Shown: positions 34,209 to 43,568 of the stretch, piece after piece | How the letters are laid out: each line of letters begins with the position of its first letter | Position numbering within the stretch: position 1 is the first letter of the stretch | Assembly: GCF_035994185.1 (NCBI RefSeq) | Contig: NZ_CP108538.1 | Span: forward strand, 8,826,694 to 8,890,693 | Source: Streptomyces sp. NBC_01217 | GTDB taxonomy: Bacteria > Actinomycetota > Actinomycetes > Streptomycetales > Streptomycetaceae | Direction: 5' to 3' | Length of the DNA: 64,000 bases | Notes under the pieces: model-generated | Seen by the model: the letters and a program-made list of their open reading frames with translations, nothing else | Databases searched by the model: none | What the model was told of the DNA's origin: nothing | Translations under genes and position numbers: made by a program

Positions 34209-34526
34209 ATGGCTGCACCCCGTAAGTACCCCGAGGAACTGCGCGAGCGGGCGACCCGGCTCGCCGTCGAGGCCCGCAAGGACCCCGCCGGCCGCGCCGG
34301 GGCGATCAGGCGCGTCGCCGAGCAGATCGACATTCACCCCGAGGCCCTGCGCGGCTGGGTGCGGCAGGCCGAGACCGACGACGGCGCCCGGGCGGGCACC
34401 ACTTCCCAGGACGCGGCCCGGATCGCGGAGCTGGAGCGAGAGGTGAAGGAACTGCGGCGGGCCAACGCGATACTGAAGTCCGCCTCGGCTTTCTTCGCTG
34501 CGGAGCTGGACCGTCCACTGCGCTGA
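34209..34526 (+). CDS. IS3-family orfA (element b, first copy)
   Basis: The protein is 105 aa: MAAPRKYPEELRERATRLAV, HTH RRVAEQIDIHPEALRGWVRQ and zipper RIAELEREVKELRRANAILK ending DRPLR. The element's left end is TGAATCGCCCCGGG at about 34157. A second copy of orfA, cut by an IS110 element, is at 38792-39115. Confidence 0.85.
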   Translation: MAAPRKYPEELRERATRLAVEARKDPAGRAGAIRRVAEQIDIHPEALRGWVRQAETDDGARAGTTSQDAARIAELEREVKELRRANAILKSASAFFAAELDRPLR

Positions 34527-35252
34527 AGGTCGCCTACATCGACCAGCACAAACAGGAGTTCGGCGTCCAGCCGATCTGCGACGTCCTGAAGGACACGGAC
34601 GCCGAGATCGCGCCGAGCACCTACTACGCCGCCCACACCCGGCCCGAGTCCGCCCGCACCGCCCGCGACCGGGAACTGACCGAGGAGATCCGCGTGATCC
34701 ACGCCGGCAACTACGGCGTCTACGGTGCCCGCAAGATCCATGCGGCCCTCCGCGCGCGGGCCGGCCGGTGGCCCGATGCACCGTCGAGCGCCTCATGCGC
34801 GCGGCCGGCCTGCGCGGCGCGACCAGGGACAAGAGCCCGCGCACCACTCGGCCCGCACCTGAGACCGACCGTCCCCGCGACCTGGTCAGCCGGCAGTTCA
34901 CCGCGGATGCCCCCAACCAGCTGCGGGTCGCCGACATCACCTACATCAAGACGCACTCGGGCTGGGTGTACGCCGCGTTCGTCATCGACGTTTTCTCCCG
35001 CATGGTCGTCGGCTGGCAGGTCGCCACCAGCCTCTACACCGAACTCGCCCTGGACGCCTAGGAGATGGGTATATGGAGACGCCGCCACGCTGGCGCCGAC
35101 CTGGCCGGACTGGTCCATCACTCCGATCGCGGCGTGCAACCCGGACTCAATCGGTTGTCGCAACACCGAACGCCTGGCCGAGGCAGACGCAGTGGCCTCC
35201 GTCGGCTCCAAGGGCGATTCGTACGATAACGCCCTCGCCGAGGCATTCAACA
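34527..35252 (+). pseudogene. IS3-family orfB, frameshifted, stop-interrupted and truncated
   Basis: The frame after orfA reads VAYIDQHKQEFGVQPICDVL and YGVYGARKIHAALR. It then slips near 34768 to RCTVERLMRAAGLRGATRDK, NQLRVADITYIKTHSGWVYA and MVVGWQVATSLYTELALDA with a TAG stop. Further on, fragments of HHSDRG, GDSYDNALAEAFN are seen. The last part is lost where the IS1182/IS701 chimera begins. Confidence 0.8.
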
Positions 35253-35335
35253 GCGACTCTGCTGCGCAATTCGCTGCGGGGGCGAGGTCGGGTCCGTGAT
35301 GATCGTTCCTGAGGTCGCTTCTCTGTCGTGCGGCT

Positions 35336-36160
35336 GTGGAGGCGGTACGGATGTCGATGCGGCCGGTGGGGCTGCCGGAGATCCCGGAACAGACCGTGGC
35401 GGTGGCGCGGGCGGCGTTCCCGAAGGGAAGCCTGGCGATACGGGTGCGGGACTGCCTTCAGGACCCACACCTACGCGTCAGTCTGGAGGAGACCGGCATC
35501 GGCTACGTCCTGGCCGTGGCCTGCTCCACCAGGGTACGGATCAACCAAGGACGCACCCTCGTGCGTGCGGACACCCTCGTCGGCCGGCTCCCCACAGCCG
35601 CCTGGCAGCGGTACAGCGCCGGCAACGGTGCAAAGGGCCCGCGCTACTACGACTGGGCCTGGGTCCGCATCGGCACCGGCGGCCACCGCCACCTGCTCAT
35701 CCGCCGCAACCGGGCCACCGGTGAACTCGCCTTCTACCTGTGCTGGTCACCCACCGACGTGCCCCTGTCCGAGCTGGTCCGCGTCGCCGGTGTCCGTTGG
35801 AGTGTCGAGGAGTGCTTCCAGGCCGCCAAGGGCCAGGTCGGACTCGATCACTACCAGGTCCGCAACTGGACCTCATGGCACCGGCATATCACGCTCGCCA
35901 TGCTCGCCCTGGCCTTCCTCGCTGCCCTTGCAGTCGGCGCTGCTCCCGACCGAGCCGTCGATCCGCACCATCCCGCCAGCAGCCGCGAGCCGATGCCATT
36001 GACCGTCCCGGAAATCCGCCGCCTATTCGCTGCCTGCCTCGTCCCACCGGCCATGTCCGTGGCCAGGCTGGTGCACTGGTCCACCTGGCGCAGACGCCAC
36101 CAGGCGACAGCCCGGCGCAGCCACTACCGACGACGGACCGCCGACGAAGCCGCTGGATAG
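35336..36160 (+). pseudogene. Chimeric transposase: IS1182-type N-terminus fused to IS701-type C-terminus
   Basis: The continuous 274-codon frame starts PVGLPEIPEQTVAVARAAFP and KGSLAIRVRDCL, the N-terminal signature of IS1182 transposases. After about residue 41 it becomes YVLAVACSTRVRINQGRTL, RYYDWAWVRI, VRVAGVRWSVEECFQAAKGQ and HITLAMLALAFLAAL, the C-terminal half of IS701-type DDE enzymes. No known transposase has this order, so the open frame marks an in-frame fusion by deletion. The missing IS1182 remainder resembles the fragment at 46354-47274. Confidence 0.7.
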
Positions 36161-36182
36161 ATCACGAAATCGCACTGGAGTA

Positions 36183-36635
36183 CTAGCCGAGATGGTCGGC
36201 GACCCGCTCGAATTGGACGGCCATACCCGAGAGAAAGTCATGGTCCACGTGGTTCATGACGCGCCTGCGCGAACTGGTCAGGAGCGACGGATAGGCGCCT
36301 TCCAGGCGCTTGATTCCCTCGGGTGTCAGGCTTGCCAGGCTTCCCCGGGCGTCCACCTCGTGCCGCCGTTTCGTCACCCAACCACGGGCTTTCAGGGCGT
36401 CGACCACCCTGGAGATGCGGCTGGCCGAGAGATGGGTGAGTTCGGCGAGATCGATCACACGCAGTTCACGGTTCTCTGCCTCGGACAGGAACATCAGGAC
36501 CGTGTACTCGGACAGCGTCAGCCCGGTCGACTTCAGAAGGTCTTTGTCCAGAGCGTTTGGCAACGCGGTAATCACTCGCTGTAGGGCATGCCAGAAGCGC
36601 TCTTCTTCTGCATCCAGGGGGACATCAGCCGTCAT
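36183..36635 (-). CDS. MarR-family transcriptional regulator
   Basis: The protein is 150 aa. The winged-helix core is LTLSEYTVLMFLSEAENREL, RVIDLAELTHLSASRISRVV (recognition helix) and DALKARGWVTKRRHEVDARG (wing), with N- and C-terminal dimer helices. MarR proteins bind 16-20 bp imperfect palindromes, often near quinone or antibiotic stress genes, and release on ligand binding. It is a plausible but unproved reader of the TTGC(G/T)TGCGTACGCA sites in this window. It stands alone: an IS5 remnant end lies only about 130 bp upstream, so its own promoter may have been changed. Confidence 0.85.
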   Translation of the reverse strand: MTADVPLDAEEERFWHALQRVITALPNALDKDLLKSTGLTLSEYTVLMFLSEAENRELRVIDLAELTHLSASRISRVVDALKARGWVTKRRHEVDARGSLASLTPEGIKRLEGAYPSLLTSSRRRVMNHVDHDFLSGMAVQFERVADHLG

Positions 36636-36882
36636 TGCGACAGCTTAACCGCCCGTCACCCGGCCATGTCCTCCGATCGCTGGTGCCGACGCCGCGCTCC
36701 ACCGGGTGCCGGGGTCGTGCCTGCAGCGGCCGTCGGGGTGCTGACGGAACCAGCCGTCCATCGGTGCGTTGTGGCAAAGGGAGTCCCTGTTCGATGAGCA
36801 GGGGCTTCTTTGCGTGCGGGGTGTGATCGCGAGGGGGTAGGGGCAGGCAGCGGGCGGCTTGTTGTTGATCGAGGAGGTCGTG

Positions 36883-37488
36883 ATGCCGTCGGTGCTGGGG
36901 TTGATGGAGCGGCGTGAGGCGCGGGCGAGGCAGGAGCTGGAGTCCTGGACGGAGGTTCTGGAGCAGGCTCAGGCGGAGGTGGATGCCGCGCGGGAGCGGG
37001 TCGAGCGGGCCCGGGTGGGGCGTGAGGAACTCGTGTCGGTGCTGGCCGAGGAGAGCCCTGTGAGCGCACCGGTTTCCGTGTCGTCTGGTGGTAAGACGGC
37101 CGTCGCTGTGGGATCGAGCGGCTTGGGCGCGGGGCAGGGCGGGCGGCCGCCGGTGTGGCGGTCGGGCATGGGTGAAGAGGTGCTCAGCGGCCTGTATCGG
37201 GAGGTGTTCGCCGCGGTGGTGGCCGCTTCGGGGCCGGTGAACGGGGTGGAGCTGACGCGGGCGGTGGGCCGGGAGGCGGAGATCAAGAACGAGGTGGAGA
37301 AGATCCGTCACCGTGCCAACGTGCTGGAGAAGCGGGGCTGGCTGGTGCGGGCGAAGGACGGACGGTTCATACCCGTGCCGGAGCTTGGAGCAGCCGGCAG
37401 GGGCGTTTCTCCGGCCAGCGCGGAGCGTCCCCGGCCATCCGGCCAGATCGGCTGGACGCCGAACTCCTGTTTGTGCTGGTCGATGTAG
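36883..37488 (+). CDS. IS5 passenger protein, copy B, with an altered C-terminus
   Basis: The start is the ATG at 36883, with AGGAGG five bases before it. The first 185 residues nearly match copy A (30178-30744), differing mainly in the linker. After SPASAERPRPSG the frame runs into the reversed start of an IS3 orfB (37442-37488), adding 16 foreign residues. The upstream IS5 end GTGCGTTGTGGCAAA (36764-36778) and the hairpin GTCCCTG-9-CAGGGGC with TTCTTT are kept. The transposase side of that IS is lost. It may still be expressed. Confidence 0.6.
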   Translation: MPSVLGLMERREARARQELESWTEVLEQAQAEVDAARERVERARVGREELVSVLAEESPVSAPVSVSSGGKTAVAVGSSGLGAGQGGRPPVWRSGMGEEVLSGLYREVFAAVVAASGPVNGVELTRAVGREAEIKNEVEKIRHRANVLEKRGWLVRAKDGRFIPVPELGAAGRGVSPASAERPRPSGQIGWTPNSCLCWSM

Positions 37489-37534
37489 GCGACCTTCAGC
37501 GCAGTGGACGGTCGAGCTCGGCGATGCTTCTATG

Positions 37535-38590
37535 TCAAGCCACCTGCGGCAGTTCCTGGATGATCTGCTGGTCGTCATGGGCAGCCTCGTCTGCCAGCAG
37601 AGCCCGGAAGACCCGGTCGGAGATGCGGCGCCGCAGCAGTCGCAGAGCCTCTTTCACGGTCTTTCCCGCGGCGAGCTGCTTGGCGTAGTACGCAGCGCCG
37701 GGCCCGTCTTGACGGACTTGGGTGACGGCAGCCATGTGCAGGGCGTTGTTGATGGTGCGGTTGCCTCCCCGATTGAGGCGGACGCGAACCGTGTTGGAGG
37801 ACCAGACGGGTATCGGGGCGGTGCCGTTGAACCGGGCGAAAGCGTCCTTGGACTTGAAGCGAGTGGCCCCGGCCGTCTCTCCGAGGATCATCGCCGCCGA
37901 CGGGGCCCCGCATCCGGGCACCGCCAGCAGATTCGGAGCCAGTTCGCGAACCAGATGCCGTAGCTGGGCCTCCATCGCGTTGATGCGCAGGGTCAGGCGC
38001 CGACAATCCTGGACCAGATCCAACGCGATCTCCGCCACGACTCCGCGTCGGGCGACGAGGCCCGCTTCCAAGCTGTCCAGGACGCACAGGCGCTTCAGAC
38101 CGCGCGAAGGAACGACCAGCTCGGGGTCGATCTCGTGCAGGAACCAACGCAGCTTGTTGGCGATGGCGGTGCGCTGTCGGACCAGAGTGCGTCGGTGATC
38201 GGAGCGCAACTTGACCTCGCGGGTCGGGCCGTCCAACTCGGCCTTGGGCAGATCGGGCTCTCGCAGAGCGACTCGAGCCACCGCTTCAGCGTCGATCGGA
38301 TCAGACTTGCCACGCTCGCGGGCCGAGCGCCGCGCGCCGGCCATCAGTCGCGTGTGCACGCGCGCCACCGCGTACCCCGACGCCAGTAGGTCCGCCTCGA
38401 AACGTCGGGTCAGATGCCGGCAGTCCTCGATAGCGAGTAGGACCTGCTCAAACTGTCCCAGCCAGACGCAGACCTGCCGGTGGCCCCTGGCGGTGGCGTC
38501 CACGGTCAGCTGCGTCAGGCGCCTTCCGACCTGGTCCACCGCGACCAGGGTGTGAGTCTTCTTGTGGGAGTCGATACCGACCACGATCAC
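37535..38590 (-). CDS. IS110-family transposase
   Basis: The protein is 351 aa from a GTG at 38590 with GGAGGCATCCC upstream, a strong ribosome site; the upstream extension is unlikely. The DEDD domain shows VVGIDSHKKTHTLVAVDQVG, ERGKSDPIDAEAVARVALRE and the C-terminal Tnp_20 domain LLAVPGCGAPSAAMILGET, KSKDAFARFNGTAPIPVWSS and RLNRGGNRTINNALHMAAVT (catalytic Ser region). It looks intact. The element has split an IS3 copy: orfA ends on one side (38827) and its last codons and the orfB start lie on the other (37441-37530). Confidence 0.9.
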   Translation of the reverse strand: MIVVGIDSHKKTHTLVAVDQVGRRLTQLTVDATARGHRQVCVWLGQFEQVLLAIEDCRHLTRRFEADLLASGYAVARVHTRLMAGARRSARERGKSDPIDAEAVARVALREPDLPKAELDGPTREVKLRSDHRRTLVRQRTAIANKLRWFLHEIDPELVVPSRGLKRLCVLDSLEAGLVARRGVVAEIALDLVQDCRRLTLRINAMEAQLRHLVRELAPNLLAVPGCGAPSAAMILGETAGATRFKSKDAFARFNGTAPIPVWSSNTVRVRLNRGGNRTINNALHMAAVTQVRQDGPGAAYYAKQLAAGKTVKEALRLLRRRISDRVFRALLADEAAHDDQQIIQELPQVA

Positions 38591-38791
38591 GGGATGCCTC
38601 CAACGGGAGTCGGACGAGGTGTCGTCGTTCTCCGCGGGGGCACGCCTCAATCGGGCGAGCAGCACGCTTCTATCAGGCCACATCGCGAAGAACGGAGACG
38701 CCGACGGGGCGGCACATCGCCGAAAAGCCCTCAACTGGCGGGGCAGCAAAGAAAAGAGCCAGCCCCATCGGCATCTGTCACTGTCGCACCG

Positions 38792-39115
38792 TCACCGGGT
38801 CGACGTCTCCAACGATGGCATTGACGCGAAGAAAGCCGAGGCGGACTTCAGTATCGCGTTGGCCCGCCGCAGTTCCTTCACCTCTCGCTCCAGCTCCGCG
38901 ATCCGGGCCGCGTCCTGGGAAGTGGTGCCCGCCCGGGCGCCGTCGTCGGTCTCGGCCTGCCGCACCCAGCCGCGCAGGGCCTCGGGGTGAATGTCGAGCT
39001 GCTCGGCGACGCGCCTGATCGCCCCGGCGCGGCCGGCGGGGTCCTTGCGGGCCTCGACGGCGAGCCGGGTCGCCCGCTCGCGCAGTTCCTCGGGGTACTT
39101 ACGGGGTGCAGCCAT
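38792..39115 (-). pseudogene. IS3-family orfA (element b, second copy), 3' end cut by IS110
   Basis: The sequence matches orfA at 34209 almost exactly (RRVAEQLDIHPEALRGWVRQ against QIDIHPE) up to SASAFFA. IS110 sequence then replaces the last few codons. The rest of the gene and the first codons of orfB are at 37441-37530 on the far side of the IS110 element. The IS3 outer end CCCGGGGCGATTCA is at about 39153-39166. Confidence 0.8.
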
Positions 39116-39167
39116 GCTCGGGATCCTTCCGGGTCTTCGATGTCTCCATCAAACCCGGGGCGATTCA

Positions 39168-39915
39168 GGCAGCAGGAACACCGTGAGCCACGCACGTTCG
39201 GCGATCAGTTGGCGTATGGCGTGGGAGACGTGGGTGTTCAGGCGGTCCCAGATCAGCACGATGGGCGCCTTGACGAGGTGGTGGACGCCGTCGATCAGCG
39301 CGTTCGCCCATGCTGCGGTGCTTGCCGCGGCCGCCGGGGTGGGTGCGAAGGCGGTGGCACCGCCTGGTGCGGGAGCCGGGCCGCAGCGCGATCAGCCCGG
39401 CCACCAACCGGCGTCCCGAGCGCCCGCTGACGGTCACGACCGGGGTGTGTCCGCGTCGGCCCCAGGTGCGTCCTTGGGGCGGCCGTCGGGTGAAGCCTGC
39501 CTCGTCCTCGAAGCAGACGTAGCCCCCGCAGGCCGCCCGGGCTCCTTTACCTCGTTCCAGGTCGCCTCCTTCCAGACGGTGACGGCCTGCTCGTCGCGCT
39601 CGGCGACCCGCCGTCCCGGGACCTGGGGACTGAAGCCAAGCCGGTGCATCAGCCGCGTCGCACCCGAGACGCTGTAGGAGACGTGGAACTTCCGGCCGAT
39701 CAGTGTGGCCACTCTTGCCGCGGTCCACACCTGGTCCTCCACCCAACCGTGCGCCGCCGGGCCTTCCTCCAGATACGCGGCCAGCTTCTCCAGACAGCGC
39801 GGGGACAGACGGCACCGCGAACCGCTCGGACCACGCGTAACCAGAGCCCGCGCACCGCCATCGCGCCACAACTGGTGCCACTGGTAGGCCGACTTCCCGC
39901 TCACCTGCAGGCGCC
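39168..39915 (-). pseudogene. IS630-family transposase, frameshifted and N-terminally truncated
   Basis: Segments in two frames build one transposase: SGKSAYQWHQLWRDGGARAL, GWVEDQVWTAARVATLIGRK and TRLMHRLGFSPQVPGRR, then in another frame YVCFEDEAGFTRRPPQGRTW (first Asp region) and, further on, PIVLIWDRLNTHVSHAIRQL with ERAWLTVFLLPE. The C-terminus ends at the IS3 border and the N-terminus at MFS debris. Confidence 0.75.
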
Positions 39916-40212
39916 GTGTGGTGGAGTCCCTGGCGGTGCTCGTCGTGGGCGCCCTGGCCGGCGGGCTCGGCCAGGGCATGTCCTTCGGTGGCGGGCTCAC
40001 CGGCGTCGGCGCGGTGGCTTCCGACGAGCATTGCCGTGCGACGATCTCGACCTTCTTTTTCGTGTCGCGTACCTCGGCATCTCCATTCCGGTGGTCGCCG
40101 GGGGGACCTGGCGCTTGAGCTGCGGGACGCGGGAGTGGCCTACGCATATACGTCATCCTCGTGTCTGCCGCCGTGGGTGTGTTTCTGCTTCGCTGGCCGC
40201 CGCGCACGGAGT
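39916..40212 (+). pseudogene. MFS transporter C-terminal remnant
   Basis: It reads LAVLVVGALAGGLGQGMSF then ATISTFFFV, and in other frames YLGISIPVVAGG and ILVSAAVGVFLLRWPPRTE before a stop. These are the last two helices of an MFS carrier of the same kind as the one broken at 5213. The 365 bp after it hold a minus-strand frame (FWRALMRHFQYARRW) that I cannot assign. Confidence 0.55.
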
Positions 40213-40577
40213 GACGGGCCGCTGGGCCACCGGCTCACTCCGGCACGCACGGGATCTGCCGGACCTGATCCGTCGTGACGGCGGCCGTGTCGAAATCCAG
40301 ACGGCATGGCGGCGCGCACTCCGCAGCACCGGGTACGGCGATTCGAGGCGACGCAGGCGCTCATTCGTCAGGCCCGTCTTCCACCTCCGGGCGTACTGGA
40401 AGTGCCGCATCAGCGCGCGCCAGAAGTGCTCCGTTTGGGATCCAGGGAACGCCGAAGGTCCCCATGCGGGAGCCATGACTGAGGTTCTCGTGGAGTCCAC
40501 GTGCAGCGCGGCGAGGATTGGCGTGGTGCCGACGCCGACAGGCCTGTCCGGCCGGCACCGGTCCGGCGCCCACGTAA

Positions 40578-40606
40578 TTGCGTGCGTACGCAAATGTAGT
40601 TAGGAT
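40578..40606 (+). promoter_or_regulatory. Promoter with overlapping operator TTGCGTGCGTACGCAA
   Basis: TTGCGT (40578-40583), an exact 17-bp spacer and TAGGAT (40601-40606) form a good vegetative promoter about 100 bp upstream of the wrbA-like gene. The best copy of the 16-bp palindrome (TTGCGT-GCGT-ACGCAA, 40578-40593) covers the -35 and most of the spacer. Confidence 0.65.
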
Positions 40607-40705
40607 GCTGAATGCAAGATAGAACTTTGCGCCGGCCTCCCCCGGGTGCCGGCGCCGATTCATACCCGGGGATTAGCGGCACTTCCCGCAGCAAGGAGTG
40701 AAGAC

Positions 40706-41317
40706 GTGACACGCGTCGCCATCATCTATTACTCGGCCACCGGATCCGTGCGCAGCCTGGCGCAGGCGATCGCCGAAGGCGCACAGAAGGAAGGGGCCGA
40801 GGTCCGGCTGCGCCGCGTGGCCGAGCTCGCGCCCGAGGCCGCGATCAACAGCAACCCCGTGTGGGCCGAGAACCACCGCGTCTCGCAGGAGATCCCCGAG
40901 GCCACCAACGACGACCTCGAGTGGGCTGACGCCGTGCTCGTCGGCTCGCCGACCCGCTTCGGCCTGCCGGCCGCGCAGCTCAAGCAGTTCCTCGACCAGA
41001 CCGGCCCGCTGTGGGCCCAGGGCAAGCTGGCCAACAAGGTCTACGCCTCCTTCACCTCCGCGGCCAACGCCCACGGCGGCCAGGAGAGCACCATCCTCGC
41101 GATCAACAACACCTTCTACCACTGGGGTGGACTCATCGCATCGCCCGGCTACACCGACCCGCTGCTCTTCGCGGCCGGTGGCAACCCCTACGGCCCCTCG
41201 CACCCCTCCAACAACGGCGCCGACCTGCCGGACTCCAACCGTCTGGAGGCCGCGCGTTACCTGGGCGGCCGCGTGACGCGCATCGCCGCCGCCCTCAAGC
41301 CTGGCGGCTCTCTCTGA
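40706..41317 (+). CDS. wrbA: WrbA-type NAD(P)H:quinone oxidoreductase (copy 2)
   Basis: The protein is 203 aa from a GTG at 40706 with AAGGAG upstream. VAIIYYSATGSVRSLAQAIA is the FMN phosphate loop, followed by ADAVLVGSPTRFGLPAAQLK, NKVYASFTSAANAHGGQEST and FYHWGGLIASPGY. It is clearly paralogous to 18345-18965. WrbA reduces quinones by two electrons, avoiding semiquinone radicals. It is followed after 92 bp by a hemerythrin-domain gene on the same strand and is preceded by the operator-promoter at 40578. Confidence 0.88.
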   Translation: MTRVAIIYYSATGSVRSLAQAIAEGAQKEGAEVRLRRVAELAPEAAINSNPVWAENHRVSQEIPEATNDDLEWADAVLVGSPTRFGLPAAQLKQFLDQTGPLWAQGKLANKVYASFTSAANAHGGQESTILAINNTFYHWGGLIASPGYTDPLLFAAGGNPYGPSHPSNNGADLPDSNRLEAARYLGGRVTRIAAALKPGGSL

Positions 41318-41409
41318 CCGGACCGGTCGATCCCGGGCCGCCGTCCCGACCGGGGCGGCGGCCCACCGACAGTGGTTCCCGAAGGGATCCACGGCAAGTG
41401 AGGTTACAA

Positions 41410-42090
41410 GTGACTCCGGTGAACGAGCCCATGGCGGACATCCGGGACATGTACATGGCACACACCATGCTGCGCCGGGAGTTCCGCCTCCTGCCCCGGT
41501 TGGTGCGCGACGTCGCGCCGGGTGACGTGGAGCGCGCGGAGACGGTCGGTGCCCACGCCGAGCAGGTGTGCTCCGTCCTGCACCTGCACCACGAGGGCGA
41601 GGACCTGCTGCTCTGGCCGCGCCTGCTCGAGCGCGCCGGCGACCGGGCGACGGCGATCGTGCCCACGATGGAGGAGCAGCACGCCGCCATCGAGGAGACC
41701 TACAGGGAGGTGACCGGGCTGCTGCCGGAGTGGCGCGCCACCGCGCTGGACGGCGGGCGGCTCGCGGACGCCCTCGCCCGGTTGCTGCCCGCGCTCCTGG
41801 AGCACCTGGCGTTGGAGGAGAAGGAGATACTCCCGCTCGCCGAGCGGTACGTCACCGCGGCCGAATGGAGGCAACTCGGAGAGCACGGGATGGCCCGGAC
41901 CCCGCAGGAGCGGTTGCCGCTGTCCCTCGGGATGGCGATGTATGAGGCGGACCCGGAGGTCGTCGAGGCGCTGCTCGCCGAATTGCCCGAGCCGCAGCGC
42001 TCGGCGCTGACGGGCGCCGCACAGCGCGCGTACGCCGCCCACGCCGAGCGCGTGTACGGCACCGGAACCCCGCCCCGCATCGGCGACTGA
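41410..42090 (+). CDS. Hemerythrin domain-containing protein (copy 2)
   Basis: The protein is 226 aa, the same length as copy 1 at 4394, and shares its unusual start context GTGAGGTTACAAGTGAC. The metal-ligand pattern is HLHHEGEDLLLWP, MEEQHAAIE and LALEEKEILPL. It lies behind wrbA and is probably co-transcribed. Pairing a quinone reductase with an O2/NO/peroxide-binding di-iron protein suggests a redox or nitrosative defence unit (inference). Copy 1 seems to have lost its wrbA neighbour but keeps the same operator. Confidence 0.85.
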   Translation: MTPVNEPMADIRDMYMAHTMLRREFRLLPRLVRDVAPGDVERAETVGAHAEQVCSVLHLHHEGEDLLLWPRLLERAGDRATAIVPTMEEQHAAIEETYREVTGLLPEWRATALDGGRLADALARLLPALLEHLALEEKEILPLAERYVTAAEWRQLGEHGMARTPQERLPLSLGMAMYEADPEVVEALLAELPEPQRSALTGAAQRAYAAHAERVYGTGTPPRIGD

Positions 42091-42134
42091 GCCCGAGCCC
42101 CGGTGCCGAAAGCGGCACTTCAACCCTGGAATCG

Positions 42135-42414
42135 GCCGGTCCGCGGCATTGACGGGACGCGCGGTCGGCTCCATCGCGAGGAGGGGCCGTGACCGCTGGG
42201 TGACCCTGCACACCATGGCCGGCGAGACCCCGAAGAGCGGCGCCATCTGCCGCATGGTGAGGTTCGTCCGGTAGTAGACAGCCACCAGCAGCCCCCGGTC
42301 AGCAAGCGGCAGACTCCACGGCCGCCCGATGTGCGGCCCGTCGCCACCCCGCTCACGCACCACCTTCAGCAACCGCTCGAACTGCTTCATCCACAGCCCC
42401 GTGAACGTCTCCAC
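42135..42414 (-). pseudogene. IS5-type (DDE_Tnp_4) transposase N-terminal fragment
   Basis: The minus-strand frame from the ATG at 42414 reads FTGLWMKQFERLLKVVRERG, GRPWSLPLADRGLLVAVYYR and the HTH LTMRQMAPLFGVSPAMVCRV. It then goes out of phase and stops being transposase-like. It resembles the N-terminal HTH_Tnp_4 domain. No catalytic domain is present. Confidence 0.65.
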
Positions 42415-43568
42415 TCACAACAGATCAGCCCTCAACATCCCACGCATACAAAGGGAAATACCCTGCTCACGGTCTTCTGCAACACGCTTTAGGCCGGTGC
42501 ATGGGTGGCGGCGGTCGTCACCGTGACAACTGCAGTTACCGCCCATGCTGCCGCAGCGAAGTACGCCTACCAAGAACTGGAGTACGTACGCACGGCAAGC
42601 GAACTCGAGACCCTGCTGGTACTGCAGGAAGATCTGGACGGCCCCGCTGAGCAGAGCCAGGATGTCCTTGTTGTGCGATGCGAACTGATCATCTCAGTAC
42701 AGAACGATGCCGGGATGGCCGAATGGATCACCATATAGGCCCTGAGGCTGCAAGCCGAAGGCGGGTGGTCACTGACTGCGGAGGCATCGAGTGACCGCTG
42801 ACTTTGGGCACTGGCATGGGCCTTTCCATTTGATTCCGCGATCGGTGCCGTGGGACGGCCGTGCGGGGGCACGCACAGGCTCGGCCGCCACACCTCCAAG
42901 CACGATCGAAACGAACGTCGCCCATCCAACCGCCCCAACCCCGACCCGGCCAACCTATGCGGTCACAGCACTAGGAACTGCGGAGACGTGCTCTCAAGCC
43001 GCGGCGCCGGGACCGGCCGGACGCGGTGCAGGTCAGCGACCGTTGCCGGACGCGGTCGCGCACGGCGCCTGCCGACCATCGAAGTTTGGCCCCTGGCGGC
43101 CCACGACTTCGGGCGCGATGCCATCCCATCTTCATAGTCGATTCCTTTGCTCGAAGCATGCCGCGCCATAAACAACCAATGACCAACTCATGCTCGAGAT
43201 GAGCCCTGCCACACGACGGGAAGGACCCCTTTGCCCTCCGAACATACGAAAAGGGCTCTTGTGCAGGCACTGCTACTGCCGCTGCGCATCGTGGCAACCG
43301 TGTACTGGTACGCCGGCGGTCGCTTCGTACACACTTCGCACGATGAGGAAGCAGTTCTCCGCCAAGCCCGCGGGAATGCCTCCCGGCGGCAGGTGCCCGG
43401 CCAAGCCGATACCGCTGGCCTTCGCTCCAACACCCGGACGAATCAGCCCGGATCCACCGGCTTGTTGTCTGTGGACAGTTTCTCGGGGAACGAAGAAGTG
43501 CCTTGTGACCTGCGATGATGGGGTTTCTCTAGGGCCACATCAGGCACGATCAGCAAGGCACTTCCGAG
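42415..43568 (+). other. Segment without a confident gene
   Basis: Two small plus-strand frames are possible. The first, 42505-42738, has an alanine/valine-rich start. The second, 43231-43518, has a TTG start behind GGAAGG and reads ALVQALLLPLRIVATVYWYA. I recognise neither, and either may be debris. The end of the segment, from about 43528, holds the outer end of the IS1380-type fragment. Confidence 0.3.

Noticed and set aside
40213..40577. Minus-strand frame with FWRALMRHFQYARRW
   Set aside because: Looks like coding debris, but no family could be named and no start or ribosome site is present.
42578..42598. GTACGTACGCACGGCAAG as an operator copy
   Set aside because: The half-site spacing differs by one base and no gene or promoter follows.
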